64,000 nt of DNA from Lonicera japonica (lineage: Eukaryota; Streptophyta; Magnoliopsida; Dipsacales; Caprifoliaceae), in the NCBI GenBank assembly GCA_021464415.1, contig CM038466.1:27591017-27655016 (forward strand), written 5' to 3'. The translations under genes were made by a program, and so were the position numbers. The notes under the pieces were generated by a model. It saw only the letters and a program-made list of their open reading frames with translations. It had not been told where the DNA came from and did no database searches. How positions within the stretch are numbered: the stretch's first letter is position 1; each line of letters opens with the position of its first letter. Below are positions 11,468 to 23,027 of this stretch, in pieces.

Positions 11468-12396
11468 GAAATAACATTGCAATATTGTCTAGCTTTATAG
11501 AATTCATAATGTTGGTGTTAGATGACTGCCGACTTGTTGGCGTACCAACTACACCCATCATGAATTTTGTTCTATCTTTAGCATTCTATAACTTTGAAGA
11601 GAACTTAACAATTTATCCACATACAGGTCTTGTCTGTTGGTGTCCACAAACACCCCTTTCATCTTCTTAACCTTATCCCTATATTTCCTCCCTTCCTCCT
11701 CGACCACTACGTTCCTGAGTGACTCAGCTACTGCCTTGCTTGTAAATGATCCATCTATGTCATCTCTCGGTATCGAATAACCCAACCCTTTATCTTCCAA
11801 AATCCTAGCATTAATCCCTTGATCGACCAAAAACGTCAACAAAATCAATGGTCACTCGTACATAACAGCCTCCACCACAGAACTCCACCCTGAGTGTGTC
11901 AAGAATTCGCCCACTGAGTCATGACTGAGTATCTTCAACTGTGGCGCCCAGTCCGTATACACCACACCACTACCTTTCGTTTTTTCTTCAAAACCATCAG
12001 GCAACTGGATCAACTTGGTATCACTCACCCCTCTCTGCTTCCTCAACACCCAAAAAAAGGGTAACCCAGATTTCTTTAACCCAAGAGTTATCTCTGCGAG
12101 TTCGAGTTGACTCGGTCCCAAACGCAACATAAACAACTCTCCCCTTTTCCATCCCATCAAGCCACTCTTTAATCCCCCTCCATTTCTCGTCATCCCTACC
12201 ACTACCAAACGATGTCGTGGGCAGTTGACCAACCGGGAAAACTGGCTTCCGGTAAAGATCCTCGAGAATCTTCAACCAATCAGATTCAAGCTCATAACAA
12301 CTCCTAACAAGCATGACATCGCACCCCTCAAGTGTCGACCCCATTTGATACGTATCCGATACGTTGTCCGTATCCCCCTCTACACTATGCCCAAAC

Positions 12397-12766
12397 TGTC
12401 AGGATCTGAGTAATTCTCAGATCCACAATTAGAATTATTGAGATGGGGAGAATTGGAATATAATTGAAAAGGAAGAATTAGAGATTGATAAGGGAGAACT
12501 TAGAATTGAAATATAGAAATTTAGAGAGAAGAAGGAGAAGAAAACGAAGAGGAAGATAGAAACAGAATTCTAGAGAGAAACATAATTTCATATCATTTCT
12601 TTGCTTGCCTTCAATACACCATATCATCCATCATTTATACAATTTCTCACACTCATTGCCACATGGATGACCTCACTAATGCCCTCACATCTCTAACACA
12701 TTCCTCACACTCAAATATATCTCACACTCACACAGCTATCAAGGCCCTAACATCCCATTCATGACA
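12397..12766 (-). repeat. 3' LTR of the small non-autonomous element
   Basis: 370 bases, near-identical to 13908-14280. It contains GAGAAGGAGAAGAAAACGAA-type purine runs and ends at CATGACA. A few small differences from its partner are visible, e.g. CACACTCATT against CACACACTCATT. Confidence 0.88.
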
Positions 12767-13166
12767 TTCCCTACCCCTTCAAAAATCCTTGTCCTCAAGG
12801 ATTGAAGGTCTAAAAAAAAATAAAAATAAAAAAAATTTAGAGCACTAGAGCATTTTCCACATATAGCAGTAACACTTGCCATAGGATCTTAGGAGTCCAC
12901 TTTGGTTCGTGAAAGTTTTGTTGGATTCCACTCCATAATTCGGGAATTGAGATTGATAGGTGTATGTATCTTGTAATTGCAGTTACTGGCCTTCTTAGAG
13001 CTATAACTCCATTTGTATGCTTTTGGAGAAAAAAAAAACTTGTAAAGGAGATGGCCATTTAATATTTTAAGTTGACTTCCCTGTTTACTCCTTCTAATGA
13101 TCAATTTATTCCCCCTGGATCAAACACCAATAGAACAAAATACCCAATCACAGCTACCCCTTCAAC

Positions 13167-13937
13167 CTAAGTGATCATTTGTTTTGTCTCAACAAGTGCA
13201 GTTCTCAACTCATTTGTATCAGCCTCAGGATGAGAGAAAAATTCACATGCAAACTCCAAAACAACCATATTTCCTGCAACAACCATTCCAGGCATTCCAT
13301 CGAACACCTTACATGCGTATCCATCCAGTCCATATTTAGAGTACATATTGATCACCATATTCACTTTTAGATCTGTAACTGCACTACTTTCCTGCACTTT
13401 AGCTGTTTCACATATTTCTTGCTTCACTTTAGGGACTAAATCGACTCCCATTTCAGCTTTTCTTTGCTCCAGATCTGGTCCAATTTCATCTTCCTTGGGC
13501 TCCAGCTTTGGATCACTTTCAAGCACCCTGGCTGTCCTTTTTCCTTCTGTATCTCCATAACCAAGTTGAATGTCCAGTTGACAGCAACCATCGTATATGT
13601 TGCGGCCATGAAGTGTGTTTCTAGTAGTAACAGCAATATGGTGCGATTGAAACTGAATATGAGCTTGAAACCCATCTGATTTTGGAATTATGATGATCTT
13701 CTCTACAATTCCATGAGGAGAAAATACTTGATGTAACACATTCACAGTTATTAGGTAGAACATGTGATGAATTGTAACTACGAGAGTTCGATTAGACTCA
13801 TCTTCAACACCTGAACTTGATTTGTTATTGAAATGGAGATTCATTTGATTCATGACCACCATTACAGCAGAAGTGATTTTGGTGAGGAAAGTGGCTCTGA
13901 TACTAATTGTCAGGATCTGAGTAATTCTCAGATCCAC
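13167..13937 (-). CDS. Chimeric ORF: PTB-type RRM fragment plus PPR fragment inside the LTR element
   Basis: An open frame of 256 codons on the element's sense strand, starting just inside the 5' LTR (13937) and ending at 13167. Residues about 50-124 (13566-13790) strongly recall one RNA-recognition motif of plant polypyrimidine-tract-binding protein homologue 3: TIHHMFYLITVNVLHQVFSPHG and GRNIYDGCCQLDIQ. Residues about 193-216 (13290-13361) resemble a pentatricopeptide repeat (NMVINMYSKYG ... ACKVFDGMP). The acidic linker between them is unrecognised. Neither fragment is a complete protein. I read this as two captured gene pieces joined in one frame. Expression as a protein is unproven. Confidence 0.7.
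   Translation of the reverse strand: MDLRITQILTISIRATFLTKITSAVMVVMNQMNLHFNNKSSSGVEDESNRTLVVTIHHMFYLITVNVLHQVFSPHGIVEKIIIIPKSDGFQAHIQFQSHHIAVTTRNTLHGRNIYDGCCQLDIQLGYGDTEGKRTARVLESDPKLEPKEDEIGPDLEQRKAEMGVDLVPKVKQEICETAKVQESSAVTDLKVNMVINMYSKYGLDGYACKVFDGMPGMVVAGNMVVLEFACEFFSHPEADTNELRTALVETKQMIT
13893..13905 (-). other. Primer binding site of the small LTR element
   Basis: The minus strand reads TAGTATCAGAGCC two bases from the inner edge of the 5' LTR. It matches the initiator-Met tRNA 3' end except at the second base. Confidence 0.75.
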
Positions 13938-14280
13938 ACTTAGAATTATTGAGATGGGGAGAATTGGAATATAATTGAAAAGGAAGAATTAGAGATTGAT
14001 AAGGGAGAACTTAGAAATTGAAATATAGAAATTTAGAGAGAAGAAGGAGAAGAAAACGAAAAGGAAGATAGAAACAGAATTCTAGAGAGAAACAGAATTT
14101 CATATCATTTCTTTGCTTGCCTTCAATACACCATATCATCCATCATTTATACAATTTCTCACACACTCATTGCCACATGGATGACCTCACTAATGCCCTC
14201 ACATCTCTAACACATTCCTCACACTCAAATATATCTCACACTCACACAGCTATCAAGGCCCTAACATCCCATTCATGACA
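13908..14280 (-). repeat. 5' LTR of the small non-autonomous element
   Basis: 373 bases, TG...CA ends in minus orientation. It lies directly against the N-terminal part of the disrupted UGT copy A. Confidence 0.88.
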
Positions 14281-15195
14281 TTAACATACGCAAAATCTCA
14301 AACATCTTAAACGCCACCGTAGTCTCAAACAGGACCCACTTTGGCGAGACCGTAAAATCCTCCGGCGTAGACATGCCTGAGCCAGTGAGCAAAACCTCCG
14401 ACGACCCAAAAAACCCGCAAAAGGCGGCAATAAAAATACTGAAAAAACCCGAACAAACATTAAACTTGGATGCGATCGGGCCCACCCAATATGGCGCAAA
14501 ATCGAACAATACCCAGTCGGGTTTCTCCATTTTCAAGAACTGAGTGAATTGTTCTTGAAGTCCGTCGTAGGCTATTTTGAGGTACTTGACTTTATCGAAG
14601 GGTAAGTCGATAGTTGCCTCGGCGTTTAATGGGAGGTTTTGGGTTTGGGGTAAAGAGAATTCGATGAAGTTGATGAAGGGGGTGAGATTAGGGGGTAGTT
14701 TTGGGAGGCGATCGATGTTTCTTGGGGTGGTTATGAAGGAGATTTTGTGACCCTTTTGGGCTATGAGCTTGGAGAGTTGGAGATAGGGGATCATGTGTCC
14801 AAAGGCTAGCCATGGGAACATTACTATGTGGAGCTTTTTTGCTTCGGACTCCATTGTTGGTGTTTGTGTTTTTTGGTTGTGTTGTGATATATACACACAG
14901 ATATAAAATATTTATCTAGAGAGAGAGAGAGTAGGTAATGTACTCTCGCTCTAGCTTTCGAGATCTCTTTCTCGATCGAACTGTGATTTGGTAAAGTCAT
15001 TTCAATGGCGACTCAAGTGAGCTAAAGGCATTTTCATTGTATGTTTGGTTTTTGGAAATTTAATTATTGTATTAACTTTTATGTTATAAATATATATATA
15101 TAATAAAATAAAATAAAAAAGTGTTTTTTAACTTTGATTAAATGGAAAGTACTGTTGCACTGATGATTCTTTTTGAAAAATAAAATGATAAGTTA

Positions 15196-15562
15196 GGGTC
15201 TGTTTGGTGACTTTTTTTTTTCAAATTTTAAAAAATTTAATTTAAAATCAATTCTACTTTTACACTTCTTAAAATTTATTTTATTTTATTTTTTTTCTAA
15301 ATTTTTTTTAAACACTAAAACTTTAAATTCAAAAATCAAAATTAAATAAAATATATATATTTAAAACATACTCGTCGAGATCTATAAAATAAGATCCATT
15401 GTAACTATTTTTTGAAAAAAAATTTATAAGATTTTTAGTTGGTCGAAAAAAATTGAAAAAAAAACCAAATCCTCTTTTCAACATACTTCAAAATTTTACC
15501 AAACACCATATTTTAAAAACTCAACTTAAAAACAAAACTCAAAACATCAACCAAACATCACC
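15196..15562. mobile_element. AT-rich MITE-like insertion in copy A
   Basis: Ends read GGGTCTGTTTGGTGAC and, inverted, GGTGATGTTTGGTTGATG, giving short imperfect terminal inverted repeats with TTA/TAA at the junctions. The matching place in copy B (near 47150) lacks it. The interior is A/T runs with no ORF. The 3-bp TSD would fit a Tourist-like (PIF/Harbinger) MITE. Confidence 0.55.
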
Positions 15563-15747
15563 TAAGTGTATTTAACATTTATTTTTTAGGATCAAAAGTA
15601 ACATATTGTTCCTGTGAGTTTATGTGCACTTCAACTGTTCCTTCTTCATAGGATACTCAAGAAATTTCAACAAGATTTTATTGCTTTATGAAAAATCAAG
15701 TCCCAAGTTTTAAGTAAATAATGGGCAACTCGTAGACTTAGAATATA

Positions 15748-17288
15748 GAGTAAATTACGCAAATAGTCCCTAAATTATTGACATTGTTACACTTTGACCC
15801 TCAAACAAAAATTTATCGCATTTAAATACTTGAACTATTTACCGAGTTTCAAGTTAACCCTTCCGTCCAATTTGGGCATTAACTTAGACATAATTAAGGG
15901 CAAAATTATCATTTTCATAGTTTGAGGGCCCAAGTGGAACAATATCCATAGTTTAGGGGCTATTTGCGTAGTTTACTCAAATAATTTTAATTAGATTTAA
16001 AAAATATTTTTAAAAAAAAATTAAAAAAATAGGAAAAGGAAGAGAGAAAGAAGAGAAGACAGAGATTCCAATTTGGCGAATCTAATAATCTTAAAGTCTT
16101 CGATTTCGGACTATCGGCCTTGCCGGAATAACTCAATAACGGTATTCTCCACACCGTTTGCAAAACTCCGACCTATTGTAAACAAGATTCCGATTTAGAG
16201 AATTGTAAACAAGATTCGACAATGAATGCATTCGATATATTTTCCATGTCATCTGAGTTAAATTTATCGGGACTTTTTGAGAGGGTTTGGGGAAGCAAGA
16301 ACAGCGATTCACTGTGGTATTGACGGTGCAGTTGATCGGAGAGATGGTGATTGAGATTGAGGCGAAATTGGGGTACAAAGTGGAAAAAGATAAAAGTGGG
16401 ATTTTAGGGTTAATGAAAGAGAAGACAGATTTGTTAGCTAAAATATTGGAGGTACACTAGAGCTCCGGTGGGTGGAGTTGAAATTAGTTGCTGGCGGGGA
16501 GGAAACTAAAGGGGTGAAGTGGAGGGGAATTGAAATTAGGGCCTGAAGATATTGTTCTTTCATGGTATGAGGAAGTTTGTTGAATCGAAGATATAGAATG
16601 TATGTGGGAAAGTTGTATAGTAGCTTTAGGAACATTGTTTTTTATTTTTAAGTTAAAAGTTTCTTCTTTTTTGTTTGTTCTAGTGGTGGTGAAGTTTGCT
16701 TTGTTTATGATAGAGTGGAGGGGAGGTAAGAATGAGGTGGTCTCTCTTTTCTTTATCTGTTCCGATGAAGAATGCAAGATGAAATTGATGAAGAAGAATG
16801 ATGATGATGAAGAGAAAAATGGAAGAATGGACGATGAAGAAAAAGAATGGAAGAGTGGAGGGGAGGGCAGGGGAGAGGAGGCGAGGAGGAGGATGTGGTG
16901 GTGGGTGTCTCTCTCTTCCTTTTCCTTTTTTTTAATTTTTTTTCTTTTATAATATTTTTGAGTAAACTACGCAAATGACCCCTAAACTATTGATATTGTC
17001 CCACTTTGGCCCCAATTATTGAAATGATAATTTTGCCCTTTATTCTATCTAAGTTAATGCCCAAATTGGACGGAATGGCTAATTTTAAACTCGATAAATA
17101 ATTCAAGTATTTAAATGCGACAAAATGACAATTTTGCCCTTTATTCTGTTTAAGTTAACGCCCAAATTGGACGGAAGGGCTAATTTGAAACTCGGTAAAT
17201 AGTTCAAGTATTTAAATGCGACAAATTTTTGTTTGAGGGCCAAAGTGGACAATGTCAATAGTTTAGGGGCCATTTGCATAGTTCACTC
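15748..17288. mobile_element. Mutator-like element with long TIRs and 9-bp TSD
   Basis: Begins GAGTAAATTACGCAAATAG and ends with the inverse of GAGTGAACTATGCAAATGG. Sequence complementary between the ends continues for some 200 bases on each side. A perfect 9-bp duplication TAGAATATA lies at 15739-15747 and 17289-17297, and copy B has the unoccupied site near 47332. Long TIRs and a 9-bp TSD are MULE hallmarks. There is no transposase. The roughly 0.9-kb middle (about 16030-16960) is more GC-rich and could be acquired host DNA (Pack-MULE), but I do not recognise it. Confidence 0.85.
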
Positions 17289-17353
17289 TAGAATATAACA
17301 TATATATGACTCAAGTAGAAATCTATTAATTGATAATCAAGATACTTTATAAA

Positions 17354-17695
17354 GGGTGGAATTATAGTCACACTTTAAAGTTTTCTATAACCTTCTCTAT
17401 ATTGACTCAGCACAATAGAGCCGAATATATGATCATTTACTCTGTACAATAGAGCCGAATATATTATCATTTACTCGGTACAATAGAGCCGAATATATGA
17501 TCATTTACTCGGTACAATAGAGCCGAATTATTGTTAAGAACAAAAAAAATACACTGACTTGGCCCTATTGTACTAAGTAATGTGCATGTACTCGGCCCTG
17601 TTGCACCGAATTAATGTGCAAATATTCGAATTTATTGCACTAAGTCAATGTATGAGTGTTACAGAGAAATTTGGTGGGTGACAATAGCCCCACCC
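17354..17695. mobile_element. MITE of the GGGTGG-terminal family with internal tandem repeats
   Basis: 342 bases bounded by GGGTGGAATTATAGTCAC and its imperfect inverse, with a perfect 8-bp TSD TTTATAAA at 17346-17353 and 17696-17703. Copy B shows the empty site near 47376. Inside, a unit of about 39 bases (CGGTACAATAGAGCCGAATA...) repeats about four times between 17400 and 17530. Each unit carries an inverted pair CGG...CCG. Terminus, TSD length and inverted motif match the element at 52597-62662. Confidence 0.8.
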
Positions 17696-18400
17696 TTTAT
17701 AAATGAAGCCAATATTAGTCTTATTACTTCTTTTCTGGTATTCAGGTCAATTTGGTTTAAGCATATATTCACATAGGCGGGTAATTTTTAGTTGTATGGT
17801 ACATATGTATTTTATTTAATAAAATTTTATTTTATTTGTATGGTGCCCTTTTGTTTACACCTATTAAATAATCTCCACCCCAAATGGTAATAAGGTATAT
17901 TCCCACTTTTTATAGTCCTGCCGCAGCAAAAAAAAAAAAAAAGAGGCAAAAGTGGAATGTAAAAGGTATACTAAAACCAAAACTAGCAATCGAAAATTTT
18001 ATACATTACACCATAGATAATGTATTAGGGCAGAAGAAATTGCCTTCCATGACATATCCTATGTCGTGAGAGAGAAAATTATACATTCCTACTTTTGCAC
18101 GTGAAGATGATAATGTCCAAATGGCTTTTGCATATAAAGCTTTATTATTGCTTTGTTAAAATTGTTAAATGGTTGCGTGAGGTGAAGTTTGGCATTACCA
18201 CTACACATGATGTGTCGTGGGCCATTTTTCATTGGCACGACGCATCATGTGTTGGGCCAAACACTCCAATTGTCTCCCGATACATCATGTGTTGTGAGAG
18301 TTATATTTACCATTCTACCACTGCATTTTCATTTTTATTGATAGGCTAAATATCCACTTTTATATTACACTTTTACACTACCATTAGACACGGCCATATG

Positions 18401-18499
18401 TTACCCAAGTGGTGAAGTGGTAAGTACTAAGAGGACAAAGTTCAAGTCCCATCACCGCCAATCTATCTCCCAAAATTTTGAAGAGCTTGTGTATCTCAA

Positions 18500-18551
<52 letters not shown>
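18401..18551 (+). mobile_element. tRNA-derived SINE with (TAA)n tail, copy A
   Basis: An A-box-like segment (AAGTGGTGAAGTGGTAAG, 18408-18424) and a B-box-like AGTTCAAGTCCC (18439-18450) are spaced as in tRNA genes. A tRNA-unrelated body follows, with a tail of about 16 TAA units. The orthologous copy at 48436-48562 shows that it inserted before the duplication. Confidence 0.65.
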
Positions 18552-18555
<4 letters not shown>

Positions 18556-19480
18556 CATTTTTGTTCTACAATTTTAGCACATCAATGGTTAAATAATGCC
18601 AGTCTTAAATTAATAATGCCCAATAATCTTAGGTGGACATAAAAACCTAACACAAAAACTGATGTATCAAATGTGGCTATCATGTATTGGTTAAAAAAAT
18701 TGCATCATATTCTATTCTAACCAATGAATAATTGACATATTAATATGTTAATAATGCTACTTTCATTCATTAATTGGAAGTTAATCAATGGTTCATAATG
18801 CACCCTATTTTTATAGATTTTAAAAATACTTCGCAATGTTTTCATAACATAATATTGACTTCAAACATGGTATTTGAAATTTGGTACACTAATTGATAAA
18901 TAAAATTATTAATTTGATATAATATTTTTTATTTTTTTTTTGAATTTATCAATTTCTTGTTTGTGATAATTTTGAGCATTTTGTCCTGAAATTTGAATCA
19001 GCCGGCCACTTCTGCTTCGTTGTGCGCATATGCGTGGAAATGTTTGGCCAATGTAAAAATATTTTATTGTAAATAATAATGATTGTATCTTTATCAATTA
19101 TATTATTGTTATTCTCATGTTTATTTAAGCTAATGCTGACACTTGTCCCAATATTTTATGTGTGACATTATAATTTCAAACTATATAGTTTCTAATTTTG
19201 GCTTTTTCATATGGAGAAATTTCGGGGTACGATAAGGGAAAAGAAATGTAAGTTAGCCATGATGTTTTGCTCGGAGATTCTCACTTTTAACCACTTAAGT
19301 TTAATTAAAAACCGATCTAGCTAATCTCAAACTAGTTTTTAGCGGTATCTAATTTCAAACTATTTTTTGGCTATTGCTAAAATGAATATTGAATAATTTG
19401 ACATTATATTTTTTAATGGTATATATTTGGAGCTAAGCGTATTTTTGGCTTTGATTACAAAACCACTTGATTTTATTTAT

Positions 19481-21542
19481 TTGTAATTATCCACTTCTTT
19501 AGGTAAATTACTAATTTTCCAAAGGATGTGGATTTAAAGCAAAACAATCTAAATTTTTTGGGTTAAAAACAAAAAACCCTTATTATAATATCCCAAATTA
19601 AGATGCGTGCAAAAAATTAAAATAATCCGAAATGCGTAAGTCACTCATCATAATCATATTATATAGTAGATTATGAACTTTGCAAAAATTTAAGTGAAAG
19701 TAAGTATAGTGACTATATGATTACAAATATAGGATTATTTTGAAACTTTACATGCCTGATAAACACGTGCAACAAAAAGCTTATATGACTGTGGAATTGA
19801 TAAATTATGAATTTAAGAAAAAATATATAAATAAGTGTAAAATTTTTCAATCTTACACCGATGTGAATTGAATATTCACCACTTTATTTTAGTTAAAGAG
19901 TATCTTTTCTATGTACATTAACTTATATTTTCTTAGAGAAGACCACTAGAATATAAAATAAAAAAGGTACTAGAGAAAACTCAAAGCATATATGGTTCCC
20001 CTCAATTATAACATATAAGGTGGTTTCTCCTTTGTGTATTATGTCGAATAATATGTAAGTGATTTTTTTGTTTTTAATTGTGCTATATATTATTGATACA
20101 GAAATGAGTCATTTTGTTACAGTGAACTCTTTTTAGTCCATAATGTACATCAAATTAATAAATAACCTCTTTTGATTCTGGGTTCGGTGGCATAAAATTA
20201 TTCTTTTTTTTTTGCCTTTTTTTTAATACACGCTATTGCACAATACTACTAAATACACTTAAATGTTCGAGCCTGAAGAGAAGAAAAGAGGGTTAGAACT
20301 CGTGACTTTAGTACCCCTTCAAAAGTACCTCGACTGTGGCATAATATTTTTCAAAAGACATGACTAGCTTCAATCCAATGGTTATAATAAATTACAAATG
20401 ATGATAACAATCCGCCGCAAGAATTGTAATTAACTCTAATAGGCTTGTATTCTGATTAGTGAGCTCAAAATAGGGTGGGATGTGTAGTACACTACAACCT
20501 TTAATATTTCCCAAAAAAATATTAGGAAGGTTAATAGGGTGGGATGTGTAGTACACTACAACTTTTAATATTTTTTATTTTTTTAATACAAGTAATACTA
20601 AGATATATATATATATATATATACACGGAGTTTGAATCATGGAAAAAGAGATAGAGATAGAGTGTTTTGTTTGAATTTAAGACGTTACCCTAATAAGAAT
20701 TAGGTTTTTACAATTGATAAGCCCATTAAATATATAATTAATATATTTCATTGATTTACAATTAATAATTTTGGATAAAGTTTTATGAAAAATACTAATA
20801 TCGTGCAAGGTTACAAACATCCACAAAGATGCTAAATATGAAACTTTATTTTATTTTATTTTTTCCAATGGAAACAATTGCATTCAAACACGCTATTAGA
20901 CGATAGTTGCCTTAAATCTTGGATATACAGTTTCACCTTTCTCACCCTCACTGTATTTAATTTGAGTAATTTAAAGAAGACATATCCAGCTCCACCACCA
21001 CCATCTCCACCCCCACTCTAACCATCTCCGGACACCTCCACCACCACCTCCAATTCAGCCTACTTCTTCATCCCATCACCACCATTACTGCCACCTTTTT
21101 ATAAATATGTGCAAAGATACAAATCAAGATATATATATATATATATATATACAAATATAGTTAAATTTGGGTATGATTTCGAAAGATCTATATACATGTA
21201 TATATACATGCATGTATATATATTTAGATTCAGGTATGATTTTGGTGTAGATGTGATTTGGGTATATATACATATAAATTTAGAGAGAGAATGTTAGAAA
21301 GAAACCAAGAGGGGAGGTAGAAGAGAGAGAAAACAAGGACAGGGAAATGAAGTGGTGGTTCTATGGCAGCTGGCCGTCGACGGTTTTCTCTATAAAAATT
21401 ATTTTTTTTTAATTTTCTTTTATTCTTAATTGAAAAATGACACTTTTACTGTTGATTTCGTCCAATTTAACGAAATAATTGGACGGAAGGGTTAAAGTGA
21501 GACACAGTCAATAGTTTAAACATCTAAGTGATGCGTTTTTTA
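19481..21542. other. AT-rich non-coding spacer with simple repeats
   Basis: No supported gene. It holds a local direct duplication of a block starting GGGTGGGATGTGTAGTACAC (about 20473-20515 and 20538-20580), TA-dinucleotide runs near 20604-20624 and 21129-21151, and CCACCACC-rich DNA near 20990-21090. Confidence 0.6.
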
Positions 21543-21550
21543 GTTTAAAG

Positions 21551-22661
21551 CAGTGTTTTGAATTGTGCGGATGAGGCGCGCTATTGCGTTTTTTGTGGAG
21601 AAACGCTATATAGCGTAGGTGTAATTGCGTTTTAACCAAATTGCTCATGCAATTTGATGACTTGGCCCCCAATTTCGTGCTATACTCACTCTATTTCACG
21701 CAATCATCTAATTTCTCACACTATTTGGACAAGCCACTTAAAAAAAATTAAGGGTAAGATATAAGTTATAAAAAACCCTAGCCTCGTTGGATGTTTTCTT
21801 CTTTTCTTTTATTCTCCTCTTCTTCTCTTTTCTTCTCCTCCTCTTCTTGCTCGATCTATTTTGGGCAAGTTGGTTTGACCATATTAGGATTTATTACTTT
21901 AGTCGGTGGTAGTGGGTGGAGTCGCCTCTTCTTCTCCTCTCTCCCGTTCTTCTTAGAAGCTTCTCAGAAGTAACCCTTATTTTCTTTTGACTGATTTCTC
22001 TTTTTGACTAAGGTTATCTCTTTTTACCATACCTAAGCCAAATATCATTTAATTAATTTAGTTATCTATTTTTAATTAATTTAGTTAAAATATCATTATT
22101 TGATTGAAGTTATCTTTTTTTAGCTAATTTAGTTAATTTATTTTATATACCTTCTACCATTTTATAATTAATTTAGTACTTATTTAATTTATTTCTTTAG
22201 TTAATTTATTTTATACTCTATCTAAGTAAATTAAAAAACATTTAATATTTAAATTAAAAAAAATAGTGATATTTAAATTAAAAAAGAAAGTGAATATTTA
22301 AATTGAAAAAAAAAGCAGTGAATATTTAGATAGTCTTGATGATGACAGTGAGATAGAGTTGGATGGCACCAATTTTTTTTTAGTTTGTTATTTAAAAAGT
22401 TTTAACTTTTGTACTTGATATGATGTGTTTGAAACTTTGAATTTTTGTTGAAATTATGTTACTTGGATTTTTTGTATTTTGGTTATTTGAAACTCTTTAA
22501 TGGATTTTTATTAATGTTCTTGAGTATAATATTATTTTTAATTTTTTTTATTCGTACGCTATTCACTATCCGAATTGCATACGCTATTACACAATTTATG
22601 AGCGCCACGCAATTCCCGAACAAAAACGCAACGCGTTGCACTACCGTAATTTAAAACATTG
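21551..22661. mobile_element. Non-autonomous hAT-like DNA transposon
   Basis: Terminal inverted repeats CAGTGTTTTGAATTGTG and, inverted, CAATGTTTTAAATTACGG. The 8-bp duplication GTTTAAAG (21543-21550) / ATTTAAAG (22662-22669) differs at one base. CAGTG-type ends and an 8-bp TSD fit hAT elements. No transposase domain is visible. Subterminal GCGCGCTATTGCG and ACGCAACGCG-type words occur near the two ends. The flanking GTTTAGGGACC...GTTTACTC sequence belongs to the MULE family seen at 15748-17288. Confidence 0.7.
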
Positions 22662-23027
22662 ATTTAAAGGCTAAAGTGAGACTGAGATAATAGTTTAGGG
22701 ACCATTAATTAGAATAGTTTACTCTAATATTTTTTGAAAATTCATGAAAGTTGAAAAGAAACAAATTTGTTAAATTTGGGACAGGGGAAAATATATAGTA
22801 CGTGTGGATCGGAGTTAAGCTACTTATTTTCCTTAAAGTTTTTGTTTTAAATTACTTGGATCTATGCGCAAAATGCTACTATATATACATGCATATAGTT
22901 TGTCTAAAGATAACATGCAGTCATCTCTTTTAAAAAGATTATGAACTCCAATTTAATTAGAAAGGATAAACAATTTTTTTCTTTTTTTTAATATTGTGCG
23001 AATTGTCAATTTTAATCTTGTTTGTAG

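Larger units (their letters stand above)
12397..14280 (-). mobile_element. Non-autonomous LTR retrotransposon with captured host-gene fragments
   Basis: A 1.9-kb element with LTRs of 370 and 373 bases. In minus orientation the LTRs start TGTCATGAATGG and end TCCTGACA. A primer binding site TAGTATCAGAGCC (one change from the initiator-Met site) lies beside the right LTR, and a purine-rich TTGAAGGGGTAGGGAA lies beside the left LTR. Flanks are CAAAC and TTAAC, an imperfect 5-bp TSD; the copy B empty site reads GCCCAAACAAACGC. There is no gag or pol. The interior carries an open frame with host-gene fragments (separate entry), so this resembles a small non-autonomous element that transduced cellular sequence. 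Confidence 0.88.
11558..14854 (-). pseudogene. UGT91-like glycosyltransferase, disrupted duplicate (copy A)
   Basis: Near-identical duplicate of the intact gene at 45407-46825. The ATG is at 14854 (protein begins MESEAKKLHIVMFPW). The N-terminal part runs to ...KMFEILR, where an LTR element (12397-14280) interrupts it. The rest resumes near 12396 and runs to the normal stop at 11558. Further lesions are visible. An 11-bp deletion relative to copy B at about 12115 shifts the frame inside the C-terminal domain. An Arg codon just inside the donor-binding box has become TGA (11852-11854, after VVEAVMYE). Several substitutions touch conserved sites, such as VGEFLTHSGW where copy B has VGGFLTHSGW. 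No functional enzyme is expected. It could still yield truncated RNA that affects the sister gene, but nothing in the sequence shows this. Confidence 0.95.
168..19480. repeat. Segmental duplication copy A (disrupted)
   Basis: Ignoring the insertions, this stretch is collinear with 43963-49370. The shared order is: 3' flank (GCAGTGTGTGAATT near 200 and near 44010), UGT gene, 5' flank, tRNA-derived SINE, and AT-rich DNA up to about 19480/49370. Copy A has gained at least a Sirevirus, a small LTR element, three DNA-transposon or MITE insertions and possibly an LTR at its left edge. Copy B lacks these and shows empty sites. Boundaries were judged by eye. Confidence 0.85.

Noticed and set aside
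16602..16974. Acidic/basic low-complexity open frames on both strands
   Set aside because: Produced by GATGAAGA and GGAGGGG simple sequence inside the MULE core; no domain or splice support.
17400..17530. CRISPR-like array of about 39-bp units
   Set aside because: Plant nuclear DNA. The units are contiguous tandem repeats inside a MITE with no unique spacers or cas genes.
18401..18460. Possible tRNA gene (A and B boxes)
   Set aside because: No cloverleaf with a proper acceptor stem. The tRNA-unrelated body and simple-repeat tail, repeated at 48436, fit a SINE.
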